Source: Proteobacteria bacterium UBA2363 (GTDB lineage Bacteria > Pseudomonadota > Gammaproteobacteria > Xanthomonadales > UBA2363). From it: 59,732 nucleotides of DNA. Below, piece after piece: positions 53,037 to 59,732 of the stretch. The stretch is taken from positions 1 to 59,732 of the forward strand of contig DDTN01000019.1 of NCBI GenBank assembly GCA_002344355.1, read 5' to 3'. Both the position numbers and the translations under genes were made by a program. Each line of letters starts with the position of its first letter. Within the stretch, counting starts at the first letter, position 1. The notes beneath the pieces are model-generated. The model made no database searches. It saw only the letters and a program-made list of their open reading frames with translations, and was not told the DNA's origin.

Positions 53037-53983
53037 TTCCGAATATCCTGAAGGCGCTCTAGTATTCCTCGCGTCTCAGAGTCTATCGACAGACGACTGC
53101 TTCTGGATGTCAGCGCAGAGGAATCGAAGCGACAGCATAGCGCAACGCCGTTCCAGGGCAGGTGAAGCGTCGAAAATACACTGCCCCGCGGAGAAATCTG
53201 AAGAGCACAATTCCCAGTCGCGAATATCAATTCACCTCTGAAGTTTCGCACCAGTTCGCTTAAATGGTGCAATCCCAGCCCTTGATGATGGTTATCTGCA
53301 CCCGCGGTCCGGGTTGAAACACGTGGGCCGTATGGACTCCCGATAGCGTCAGACGGGAGTGATTGCGCCCAGTCATCCACAATCCGACCTTTGGTCGTAT
53401 TACCCTTCTTCATGCACCAGATTATCGCATCCTGATCGTCCCCAAAAGATCTTCCAACGCGCCGCATTTCACCGGCAAGTCCGATGCCTCCATCAGAAAT
53501 GGAAATCTCAAGCATATACCCATTTTTACGGTGATATCGTTGGGCGTGAGAAAATCCAGGGGCCATACCATGAGACCAAACGTTGTCATGCAACTCACCC
53601 ACAACTTTACACAGAAGTTCCGTGAAAGGGTCAGGAGCATTCCTCTTCAATAGCTCTCGAATGCAACCATTAACGGAGGAGGTGGCCATGTCGACCGCCG
53701 CCTCATCCCGCAAGGGTGTTATTACACTGTAATTTTTGCCCGCGTTTCGCCTATCATAGGCATATGAATCAGGGCCACCTAAGGCCGGCCCAAATCCCAC
53801 CGCCTGAAGATAACCCCTATTCTGACTTGGAATCTCAATTTGAGAGGGGCAAACTCGATTTCGAGCCGCCCAAGCCGCGAGAACGGTGAGAAATCCTGGC
53901 TGGTAGGAGCCCTCTGGCAACTTAATAGGCCCATCCGCCCGTGCTAGGGCACAGAAGGCAATTCCCTTTAGTAAATCAAACAT
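53033..53983 (-). CDS. GHKL/HATPase-domain protein, partner of the STAS-like protein
   Basis: A 316-aa protein with a GHKL ATPase signature: N-box ELHDNVWSHG (Glu130, Asn134), G1 ISDGGIGL (Asp164), G2 GLGLHHL. The N-terminal 110 residues are novel. It has no histidine-kinase dimerisation domain, so it is more like anti-sigma kinases or Hsp90-type GHKL ATPases. Coupled to the DUF4325 gene. The low-GC, REP-flanked location next to a nuclease-like protein suggests a defence or stress module. Confidence 0.78.
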   Translation of the reverse strand: MFDLLKGIAFCALARADGPIKLPEGSYQPGFLTVLAAWAARNRVCPSQIEIPSQNRGYLQAVGFGPALGGPDSYAYDRRNAGKNYSVITPLRDEAAVDMATSSVNGCIRELLKRNAPDPFTELLCKVVGELHDNVWSHGMAPGFSHAQRYHRKNGYMLEISISDGGIGLAGEMRRVGRSFGDDQDAIIWCMKKGNTTKGRIVDDWAQSLPSDAIGSPYGPRVSTRTAGADNHHQGLGLHHLSELVRNFRGELIFATGNCALQISPRGSVFSTLHLPWNGVALCCRFDSSALTSRSSRLSIDSETRGILERLQDIRK

Positions 53984-54770
53984 CCTTTACCTTGCTAGAA
54001 AGTGCTCGCCAAAATAACCCACATATTATATTTACGAAGGCCATCCTGTAGGGAGGGAAGTTTGAGTAGCCCTCGACGCATGATGGGACCCCAACCGCGA
54101 TGCCATCGCGCAGATGCGAGCGCCAGACCTCATCATGCGTGGCTGTCGCCGCTGGCTTCATGGATCCCTTCCGTCCGGCTGGCCGGTCTCGGCTGAAATC
54201 TGGCGCAGGGACTCGATGCCGTCAAGGTCGTGGCAGCTGCCGGCGGCCTGATTCAGGCGATGAGGTGGCGGACCGATGCAATCCGCATCGACACCCCGAC
54301 GAGGTCCTTGGTCAGGCCCTCGGCCTGCAGCTCTGTCATAGCGAAGGACTCGCGAACGAACGGGTCCACGGCGCGCTCCGGATTGCCCGCCCCCCCTAGC
54401 TGGAAGACCCTTATGTTGCGTTGCTCGATCCTTTTGGTGCGCGTGACTGCATCGGTGAAAACGGCCAGCGGTAAGGCAAGCGCGGAAGCAGGCCGGTGCC
54501 GGACAGGGCGTCCAGCCTCTCCCGGCGGTTGGCTGTAGCTGAAACCAGACAGGGCTAGGATTGAGGTGCGTACTAGTGACACGTATGATTGCGAAGTCGC
54601 GCTGCAGACCGGATGAACTTGCTGTTCAACCGCCCGGGCAGATCGGGGAAAATCGCGGTCAGGGTGGTCCGGGGTTGAGCCGGGTCCGATTCCCCAAGAC
54701 GCCGCGGAAGAGGCGTCAGGAACATTCTCGCTTTAGGGGATGCATACCAACCAAGACGAGGAATGCCGGG
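53984..54770. other. 787-bp region without a supported gene
   Basis: The left part is AT-rich and probably carries the promoter of the HATPase/STAS-like pair. The rest contains only short ORFs. One frame at 54253-54582 (minus) has some protein-like stretches but no recognisable family. It might be decayed coding sequence. Confidence 0.4.
54025..54030 (-). promoter_or_regulatory. Candidate -10 box for the HATPase gene
   Basis: TATAAT on the minus strand, about 42 bp upstream of the HATPase ATG, in the most AT-rich part of the region. No convincing -35 lies 17 bp upstream. Confidence 0.4.
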
Positions 54771-55337
54771 ATGGTTGCGATTTCGGAAGAGAGTTCGGGT
54801 CAGGGCGGAAGATCGGTAGCACGGGTGGTCAGGAGTGCAGTCGCCACGGGCTTCATCCTTTTCTGCATTTTAGTTTCGGAGGCTCGCGGGCAGACCTCCG
54901 GCACCGCGATGTCGCGGGCCATTGCGGAGGTGTTAATCAGCGAGAGCGCATATACCGCCAACCTACAGTCCTTGGCTCGCAAGGCGACAAGCGAAGGGGA
55001 TCGCGGGTGGCGGGGGTTGCAACGTCGGGCCCTTCGCCAAGACCCCCGAAAGTTTGAGTTGGCATTTGTCGAGACGCTTCGCTATGCGATGCGAAGGGAA
55101 GACATGATTGCTGCGTTTGCAGCCCTTCTTGAGAGGGAGTTTTCCGTGCCAGAACTCCAAGAGCTCCAAGCCGTGATCGCAACGCCTGTGGCGCGCAAGT
55201 ACTTCGCGCTAACTATGGACCCTGCACGCATGGATCGGGTCTATACCGGCGTGTTCCGATTGGACGACAAGGCGATGGAGGCAATTTTCAACAGCCAGTT
55301 GCATCGACAGTTTCCTGAAATGGGCTTTGATCGATAG
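54771..55337 (+). CDS. DUF2059-like exported protein
   Basis: A 188-aa protein. The N-terminus contains a hydrophobic segment (VRSAVATGFILFCILVSEARG) acting as a signal peptide. The C-terminal part (MIAAFAALLEREFSVPELQELQAVIATPVARKYFALTMD) matches the DUF2059 pattern (FS.EEL..i..F..sp.grk.....). Function unknown. The ATG at 54771 has an AGGA site. Confidence 0.62.
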   Translation: MVAISEESSGQGGRSVARVVRSAVATGFILFCILVSEARGQTSGTAMSRAIAEVLISESAYTANLQSLARKATSEGDRGWRGLQRRALRQDPRKFELAFVETLRYAMRREDMIAAFAALLEREFSVPELQELQAVIATPVARKYFALTMDPARMDRVYTGVFRLDDKAMEAIFNSQLHRQFPEMGFDR

Positions 55338-55375
55338 TCGCCCTGAACGTAATGATCCTGCGAATTCTGTATAGC

Positions 55376-55643
55376 TCAGACTGCTAAGGCATAGGCCTCG
55401 GCGGGGTGTTCATGCCAGCGCCTGGCCCGGGCGCTGGTGGTTGCAGAACTGGATCCAGTTGGCAATGACCCGCATGGCGTGCTGCTGGGTCTCGAAGCGG
55501 CGCCGGTGCACGCATTGCTTCTTCAAGGTCCGGATCAGGTGCTCGACCCTGCCCTTCTGCTGCGACCAGTGCGGGGTGATGAACTCCTGTTTCAGCTTGG
55601 AGGCGCGAACTTGGAGGGTGTAGTGGCGGCTGGTCAGCCGCAC
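55376..55643 (-). pseudogene. IS3-type transposase 3' remnant, frameshifted
   Basis: The reading frame encodes EFITPHWSQQKGRVEHLIR and CVHRRRFETQQHAMRVIANW, the DDE-transposase C-terminal region (QxNGxxER, FETxxHA) of an IS3-like element. At QALA the frame hits a stop, while the expected continuation (MNTPAEAYAL) is in other frames, so at least one base is lost. The 5' part and the insertion sequence ends are gone. Confidence 0.75.
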
Positions 55644-55678
55644 AAGCCAAAAGCGCAGTCAAGCGCAGCCTTCATCGC

Positions 55679-55924
55679 TCAGGAGGCGCGAACCCCGGCC
55701 GAGCTAGGTCGACGTTCGACGCCTTCAAGATCACCCACACCGAACGGAACGCCATTGACGTCGACGCTCACCAGTCCTTGCGACGCCCGCGACCGGGCCA
55801 CCGCGAAGCCCAGGTCCATGGCCTGCGCCAGCCACGTCCAACGGCGGGCATGCGACATGGCCAGCGCGTCGCGTCGATGGTTGTCCGCCGCCTGCTCCCA
55901 GGACACCGCCAACGGATCGCTCAT
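55679..55924 (-). CDS. 81-aa partner protein of the nucleotidyltransferase
   Basis: MSDPLAVSWEQAADNHRRDA LAMSHARRWTWLAQAMDLGF resembles the short partner proteins (WEQA...RRxxWLxxA) that accompany AbiEii-like nucleotidyltransferases. Its ATG overlaps the nucleotidyltransferase stop (ATGA, 55921-55924). The last 40 residues seem unrelated and may be read-through into decayed sequence next to the transposase remnant. Confidence 0.6.
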   Translation of the reverse strand: MSDPLAVSWEQAADNHRRDALAMSHARRWTWLAQAMDLGFAVARSRASQGLVSVDVNGVPFGVGDLEGVERRPSSAGVRAS

Positions 55925-56448
55925 GCGCCCTCCCGCCCGCTGAGCCGCAGTATATGGCTAAGCTCCTCGATGTCGCGCAGGTCCTGGGGCTGGCCCGCCT
56001 GCGCCTTCATGGCGATCAGGTCTTCGATGCCGGCGATGCGGCAGGCGGTTCGCCCAAGGTCGACGTGCTCCGAATTCGACCAGAGTTGCGCGAAGTCGAT
56101 CGGGTTGCGAATGAACACGTCGACCGTGCAGAAGGCATCGTCCGGGTCCCATAGCTGGAATACCGGCATGTTGCGGTTGTGAAACCAGTCGTCCCGCTTC
56201 GCCGGGTCCGCGAACTCCTCGATGGCGACCGGAACGCGCGGCTTCAGGCCCAGGGATGCCAGCACGCGCATGGCATGGCCGGCGTTGTCGGGCTCCAGGT
56301 CGACCAGCAGATCCAGGTCCTTGGTGAAGCGGAGGAATCCGTGCAGGTTGACGGCGAATCCGCCCGCGACGACATAACGGACCTGCGCTTGCTCCAGCGC
56401 AGCGATGATGTCCTCGAAGCGGGCGGCAGCCGTCTTGGTTCCCGCTAC
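55921..56448 (-). CDS. AbiEii-like nucleotidyltransferase without a visible start codon
   Basis: The frame encodes FEDIIAALEQAQVRYVVAGG, FAVNLHGFLRFTKDLDLLVD, the nucleotidyltransferase fold with the GG and DLDLLVD motifs, and ends with LSHILRLSGREGA. The start is unclear: between the icmF stop (56445-56447) and the domain no ATG, GTG or TTG occurs in frame. The preceding codons overlap the icmF end. Start drawn at the frame boundary; it may use a rare codon, be coupled to icmF translation, or be damaged. Either way the catalytic part is intact. Confidence 0.65.
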   Translation of the reverse strand, partial: VAGTKTAAARFEDIIAALEQAQVRYVVAGGFAVNLHGFLRFTKDLDLLVDLEPDNAGHAMRVLASLGLKPRVPVAIEEFADPAKRDDWFHNRNMPVFQLWDPDDAFCTVDVFIRNPIDFAQLWSNSEHVDLGRTACRIAGIEDLIAMKAQAGQPQDLRDIEELSHILRLSGREGA

Positions 56449-59400
56449 ATGTTGCGCCGGTACTCGCCGCCGACGTCGTAGAGCGCGTGGCTGATCTGCC
56501 CCAGGCTGTGCGTCTTCACCGCCTCGATCAGCGCCTCGAAGACGTTGCGGCGGTCGCGGGCGGTGCGCTGCAGGTAGGCCAGGCCGTGGCCGTCGTGGAC
56601 CTCGTGGGCGGCGGTCTCGTCCTCGACCACGTGCGCGTGTTCGGTCTCGCCTTCCGGCGCCAGCGGGTTGCGCGCGGCCTGCCAGGCCTTGACGTTGGCG
56701 ATCTGCTGGCCCTTCTCCTCGGGGGTGGAGCGGATCAGCTCGATCTCGGTGGCCACCTCGCCCGCGTGTTCCTTGGGCAGGAAGGTGTTGACGCCGACCA
56801 GGGGCAGGCTGCCGTCGTGCTTCTTGTGCTCGTAGTACAGGCTCTCTTCCTGGATCTTGCCGCGCTGGTACATGGTGTCCATGGCGCCGAGCACGCCGCC
56901 GCGCTCGCTGATGGCCTCGAACTCCTTGTAGACGGCTTCCTCGACCAGGTCGGTGAGCTGGTCGACGATGAAGCTGCCCTGCCAGGGGTTCTCGCAGAAG
57001 TTCAGGCCCAGCTCCTTGTTGATGATCATCTGGATGGCGACGGCGCGGCGCACGCTCTCCTCGGTGGGCGTGGTGATGGCCTCGTCGTAGGCGTTGGTGT
57101 GCAGGCTGTTGCAGTTGTCGAACAATGCGTACAGGGCCTGCAAGGTGGTGCGGATGTCGTTGAACTGGATCTCCTGGGCGTGCAGGGAGCGGCCGGAGGT
57201 CTGGATGTGGTACTTCATCATCTGGCTGCGCTCGTTGGCGCCGTAGCGCTCGCGCATGGCGCGCGCCCAGATGCGGCGGGCGACGCGGCCGATGACGGTG
57301 TACTCCGGGTCCATGCCGTTGCTGAAGAAGAAGCTCAGGTTCGGCGCGAAGTCGTCGATCTTCATGCCGCGCGCCAGGTAGTACTCGACGATGGTGAAGC
57401 CGTTGGACAGGGTGAAGGCGAGCTGGCTGATCGGGTTCGCGCCGGCCTCGGCGATGTGGTAGCCGGAGATCGACACCGAATAGAAGTTGCGCACGCCGTT
57501 GTCGACGAAGTACTGCTGGATGTCGCCCATCATGCGCAGGGCGAACTCGGTGGAGAAGATGCAGGTGTTCTGGGCCTGGTCCTCCTTGAGGATGTCGGCC
57601 TGCACGGTGCCGCGCACGGTGCGCAGGGTCTCGGCCTTGATCCTGGCGTAGGTTTCGGCGTCGACAAGCTGGTCGCCGGTCATGCCCAGGAAGGCCAGGC
57701 CCAGGCCGTCGTTGCCGGCGGGCAGCTCGCCGCTGTAGGCCGGGCGCGGGCGGCCGGCGAAGAAGGCGTCGATCTTCTTCTGGGCCAGCGCCCAGCGGTC
57801 GGCGTCGGCCTTCAGGTGCTTCTCCACCTGCTGGTCGATGGCGGTGTTCATGAACAGCGCCAGGATGATCGGCGCCGGGCCGTTGATGGTCATCGACACG
57901 CTGGTGGTGGGCGCGCACAGGTCGAAGCCGGAGTACAGCTTCTTCATGTCGTCCAGGGTCGGGATGTTGACGCCGGAGTTGCCGATCTTGCCGTAGATGT
58001 CCGGGCGCTCGGCCGGGTCCTCGCCGTACAGGGTGACGCTGTCGAAGGCGGTGGACAGGCGGGCGGCGGGCTGGCCGACGGACAGGTAATGGAAGCGGCG
58101 GTTGGTGCGCTCGGGCGTGCCCTCGCCGGCGAACATGCGTATCGGGTCCTCGCCGGTGCGCCGGTACGGGTAGACACCGCCGGTGTAGGGATAGCTGCCG
58201 GGCAGGTTCTCCTTGCCCAGGAAGGTGAGCAGCTCGCCCCAGCTCTTGTAGCCGGGCGCGGCGATCTTGGGGATCTTCTGGTGGCTGAGCGATTCGCGGT
58301 AGTTCTCGACGCGGATGGCCTTGCCGCGCACCTCGTACTCGGTGACCGCGTCGGTGATCGACTTCAGCCGCGCCGGCCAGGCGCGCAGGTTGCGCAGGTT
58401 CTCGGCGGTCAACGCCTGCACGGCGTCGTTGTAGCGCTGGCGCAGGGTGGCCAGGGAGCGGTCGCCGGGGACGCTGAGGTCGGCCTCGTCGTAGAGGTCC
58501 AGGGCCTTGGGGCGCTTGCCGTCGTCGAGCTCGCCCAGGGCGGTCCAGAACGCCTGGGCGCGGTCGGCGGCCTCGGCCTGCTTGACGATGCCGGCGTTGA
58601 TCGCCCTGCCCTGCTCGGCGATCTCGGCCAGGTAGCGGACGCGGGCGCCGGGGATGAGGACGGTGGCGCGGGGTTCCTTGAGGGAGGTGTCGAGGTTGGG
58701 CTTGAAGTCGCAGCGCGGCGAAAAACCGGGGTCAGAGTGCCTTTTCCCGTCGCGATCATCGCGCTTGCCGGCATCTTCGGGGGAAAAGGCACTCTGACCC
58801 CTTAGCAACCGGCACAGGTTGACGAACATCCACGACACGCCCGGGTCGTTGAACTGGCTGGCGATGGTCGGGTAGACGGGGATGTCCTCGTCCTTGACCT
58901 GGAAGGCGGTGCGGTTGCGCTTCCACTGCTTGCGCACGTCGCGCAGCGCGTCCTCGGCGCCGCGCTTGTCGTACTTGTTGAGCACGATCAGCTCGGCGAA
59001 GTCGATCATGTCGATCTTCTCGAGCTGGCTGGCGGCGCCGTAGTCGGAGGTCATCACGTACATCGGGAAGTCGACCAGGTCGACGATCTCCGAATCGCTC
59101 TGGCCGATGCCGGCGGTCTCGACGATCACCAGGTCGAAGCCCAGGCCCTTGAGGAAGCCGATGCAGTCCTTGAGCACGGCGTTGGTGGCGACGTGCTGGC
59201 GGCGGGTCGCCATCGAGCGCATGTAGACGCGGTGGCTGCGCAGCGAGTTCATGCGGATGCGGTCGCCGAGCAGGGCGCCGCCGGTGCGGCGCCGGGTCGG
59301 GTCGACGCTGATCACAGCGATGCGCATCTGCGGGAAGCTGGCCAGGAAGCGGTTGAGCAGCTCGTCGGTGACCGACGACTTGCCGGCGCCGCCGGTGCCG

Positions 59401-59732
59401 GTGATGCCGATCACAGGCGCGGGGCGCCCGTGGCGGGACCCGGGACCCGGGACTCGGGACCCGGGAAAAGCATGCGTACCGCTGGCCCAGGACTTGCGCA
59501 GCAGGGCAAGTTCGGCCTCGGACCAAGCGCCATCCTCGATGGCGGACAGGACTCGGCCGATGGCGATCTCGTCATCCAGGCCGGGCATCGCATCCTGGAC
59601 CGGGTCCCGGGTCCCGGGTCCCGAGTCCCGGCTGTTCGCGGCGCGCGCCACGACATCCTCGATCATCTCCACCAGCCCCATCTTCATGCCGTCGTTGGGG
59701 TGGTAGATGCGCTCGACGCCGTAGGCCTCGAG
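56445..59732 (-). CDS. icmF: Fused acyl-CoA mutase (IcmF type), N-terminus off the window
   Basis: The visible 1,095 codons cover the end of a B12-binding domain (EAYGVERIYHPNDG), a MeaB-like G3E GTPase (P-loop GITGTGGAGKSSVTDEL, LVIVETAGIGQSD), and the whole adenosylcobalamin-dependent mutase (YPYTGGVYPYRRTGEDPIRM, RTNRRFHYLS, STEFALRMMGDIQQYF). The order matches IcmF, isobutyryl-CoA mutase fused to its GTPase chaperone. The B12 domain itself lies past the right edge. Two low-complexity insertions are seen: the REP palindrome at 58728-58801 and the 7-bp repeats at 59435-59466 and 59600-59631; all stay in frame. Identity as isobutyryl-CoA rather than another acyl-CoA mutase is inferred from the fusion. 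Confidence 0.9.
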   Translation of the reverse strand, partial: LEAYGVERIYHPNDGMKMGLVEMIEDVVARAANSRDSGPGTRDPVQDAMPGLDDEIAIGRVLSAIEDGAWSEAELALLRKSWASGTHAFPGSRVPGPGSRHGRPAPVIGITGTGGAGKSSVTDELLNRFLASFPQMRIAVISVDPTRRRTGGALLGDRIRMNSLRSHRVYMRSMATRRQHVATNAVLKDCIGFLKGLGFDLVIVETAGIGQSDSEIVDLVDFPMYVMTSDYGAASQLEKIDMIDFAELIVLNKYDKRGAEDALRDVRKQWKRNRTAFQVKDEDIPVYPTIASQFNDPGVSWMFVNLCRLLRGQSAFSPEDAGKRDDRDGKRHSDPGFSPRCDFKPNLDTSLKEPRATVLIPGARVRYLAEIAEQGRAINAGIVKQAEAADRAQAFWTALGELDDGKRPKALDLYDEADLSVPGDRSLATLRQRYNDAVQALTAENLRNLRAWPARLKSITDAVTEYEVRGKAIRVENYRESLSHQKIPKIAAPGYKSWGELLTFLGKENLPGSYPYTGGVYPYRRTGEDPIRMFAGEGTPERTNRRFHYLSVGQPAARLSTAFDSVTLYGEDPAERPDIYGKIGNSGVNIPTLDDMKKLYSGFDLCAPTTSVSMTINGPAPIILALFMNTAIDQQVEKHLKADADRWALAQKKIDAFFAGRPRPAYSGELPAGNDGLGLAFLGMTGDQLVDAETYARIKAETLRTVRGTVQADILKEDQAQNTCIFSTEFALRMMGDIQQYFVDNGVRNFYSVSISGYHIAEAGANPISQLAFTLSNGFTIVEYYLARGMKIDDFAPNLSFFFSNGMDPEYTVIGRVARRIWARAMRERYGANERSQMMKYHIQTSGRSLHAQEIQFNDIRTTLQALYALFDNCNSLHTNAYDEAITTPTEESVRRAVAIQMIINKELGLNFCENPWQGSFIVDQLTDLVEEAVYKEFEAISERGGVLGAMDTMYQRGKIQEESLYYEHKKHDGSLPLVGVNTFLPKEHAGEVATEIELIRSTPEEKGQQIANVKAWQAARNPLAPEGETEHAHVVEDETAAHEVHDGHGLAYLQRTARDRRNVFEALIEAVKTHSLGQISHALYDVGGEYRRNM
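58728..58801. repeat. In-frame REP-like palindrome inside icmF, class B
   Basis: A perfect 21-bp inverted repeat (arms 58728-58748 and 58781-58801, core GGTCAGAGTGCCTTTTCC) with a 32-bp spacer that itself contains the dyad CGCGAT-C-ATCGCG. It encodes about 29 residues (from QSAFSPEDAG to DPGFSPR) in the linker between the GTPase and mutase domains, and the frame stays open. Confidence 0.9.
59435..59466. repeat. 7-bp tandem repeat in icmF, copy 1
   Basis: About 4.5 units of GGGACCC, one variant GGGACTC. Located between B12-domain and GTPase-domain coding sequence. Confidence 0.85.
59600..59631. repeat. 7-bp tandem repeat in icmF, inverted copy 2
   Basis: About 4.5 units of GGGTCCC, one variant GAGTCCC, the reverse complement of copy 1 and 133 bp from it. 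The two copies together could pair as a large hairpin. Confidence 0.85.

Noticed and set aside
54253..54582. 109-codon minus-strand ORF in the 54 kb gap
   Set aside because: Some plausible stretches (RIEQRNIRVFQLGGAG) but no Shine-Dalgarno or family; possibly decayed sequence.

Overview
The window is 59.7 kb of very GC-rich DNA from a Gram-negative bacterium. Lysobacterales (Xanthomonadales) or a close gammaproteobacterial relative is the best inference. Supporting signs are the gene content (GlxA-type regulator beside OsmC, secreted KatG, fused acyl-CoA mutase, RAYT transposase with REP elements), abundant exported proteins, and several secreted proteins ending in a short phenylalanine/glycine tail (F-A-[S/D/N]-G-F). 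No rRNA, tRNA or CRISPR array was seen.

Layout. 1-8.2 kb: a partial membrane protein, an extensin-like protein, exported catalase-peroxidase KatG, an SGNH-hydrolase-like protein with an odd Cys/Ala-rich tail plus a coupled micro-membrane protein, a secreted HExxH protein and a DUF3228 protein. 8.4-15.4 kb: a secreted protein with 17 ELWxSDGTxAGT repeats; a three-gene unit (membrane protein, XRE repressor, serine hydrolase) behind a palindromic operator; an AsmA/DUF748-like pair. 15.4-19.8 kb: a tightly overlapped cupredoxin / transmembrane Ser-Thr kinase / outer-membrane-barrel operon. 20.1-23.8 kb: a Lys-rich micro-protein with YaiI, a DUF1428 gene broken by one amber codon, PfpI, and GlxA-OsmC. 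23.9-34.3 kb: exported proteins (beta-helix, surface-domain, M23 peptidase), four of which carry the FxxGF tail.

34.4-43.4 kb starts an accessory region: an orphan Phd-like antitoxin with its palindrome, an HNH endonuclease, a TPR-GGDEF diguanylate cyclase, a cytoplasmic alpha/beta-hydrolase-subtilase fusion followed by an AT-rich membrane-protein gene, and a secreted orphan. 43.4-55.7 kb is a patchwork of REP elements, a RAYT transposase, AT-richer cassettes (astacin-like protease, lipoprotein, PD-(D/E)XK protein, HATPase plus STAS-like pair), a REP-truncated serine hydrolase and a transposase remnant. 55.7-59.7 kb: a nucleotidyltransferase/partner pair coupled to the end of a fused acyl-CoA mutase gene (IcmF type). 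That gene runs off the window and carries both an in-frame REP palindrome and two copies of a 7-bp tandem repeat.

The most interesting themes are the shared C-terminal tail of five exported proteins, the hydrolase-protease fusion with its membrane partner, the HATPase/STAS-like/nuclease cluster, and repeat elements that insert into or truncate genes.
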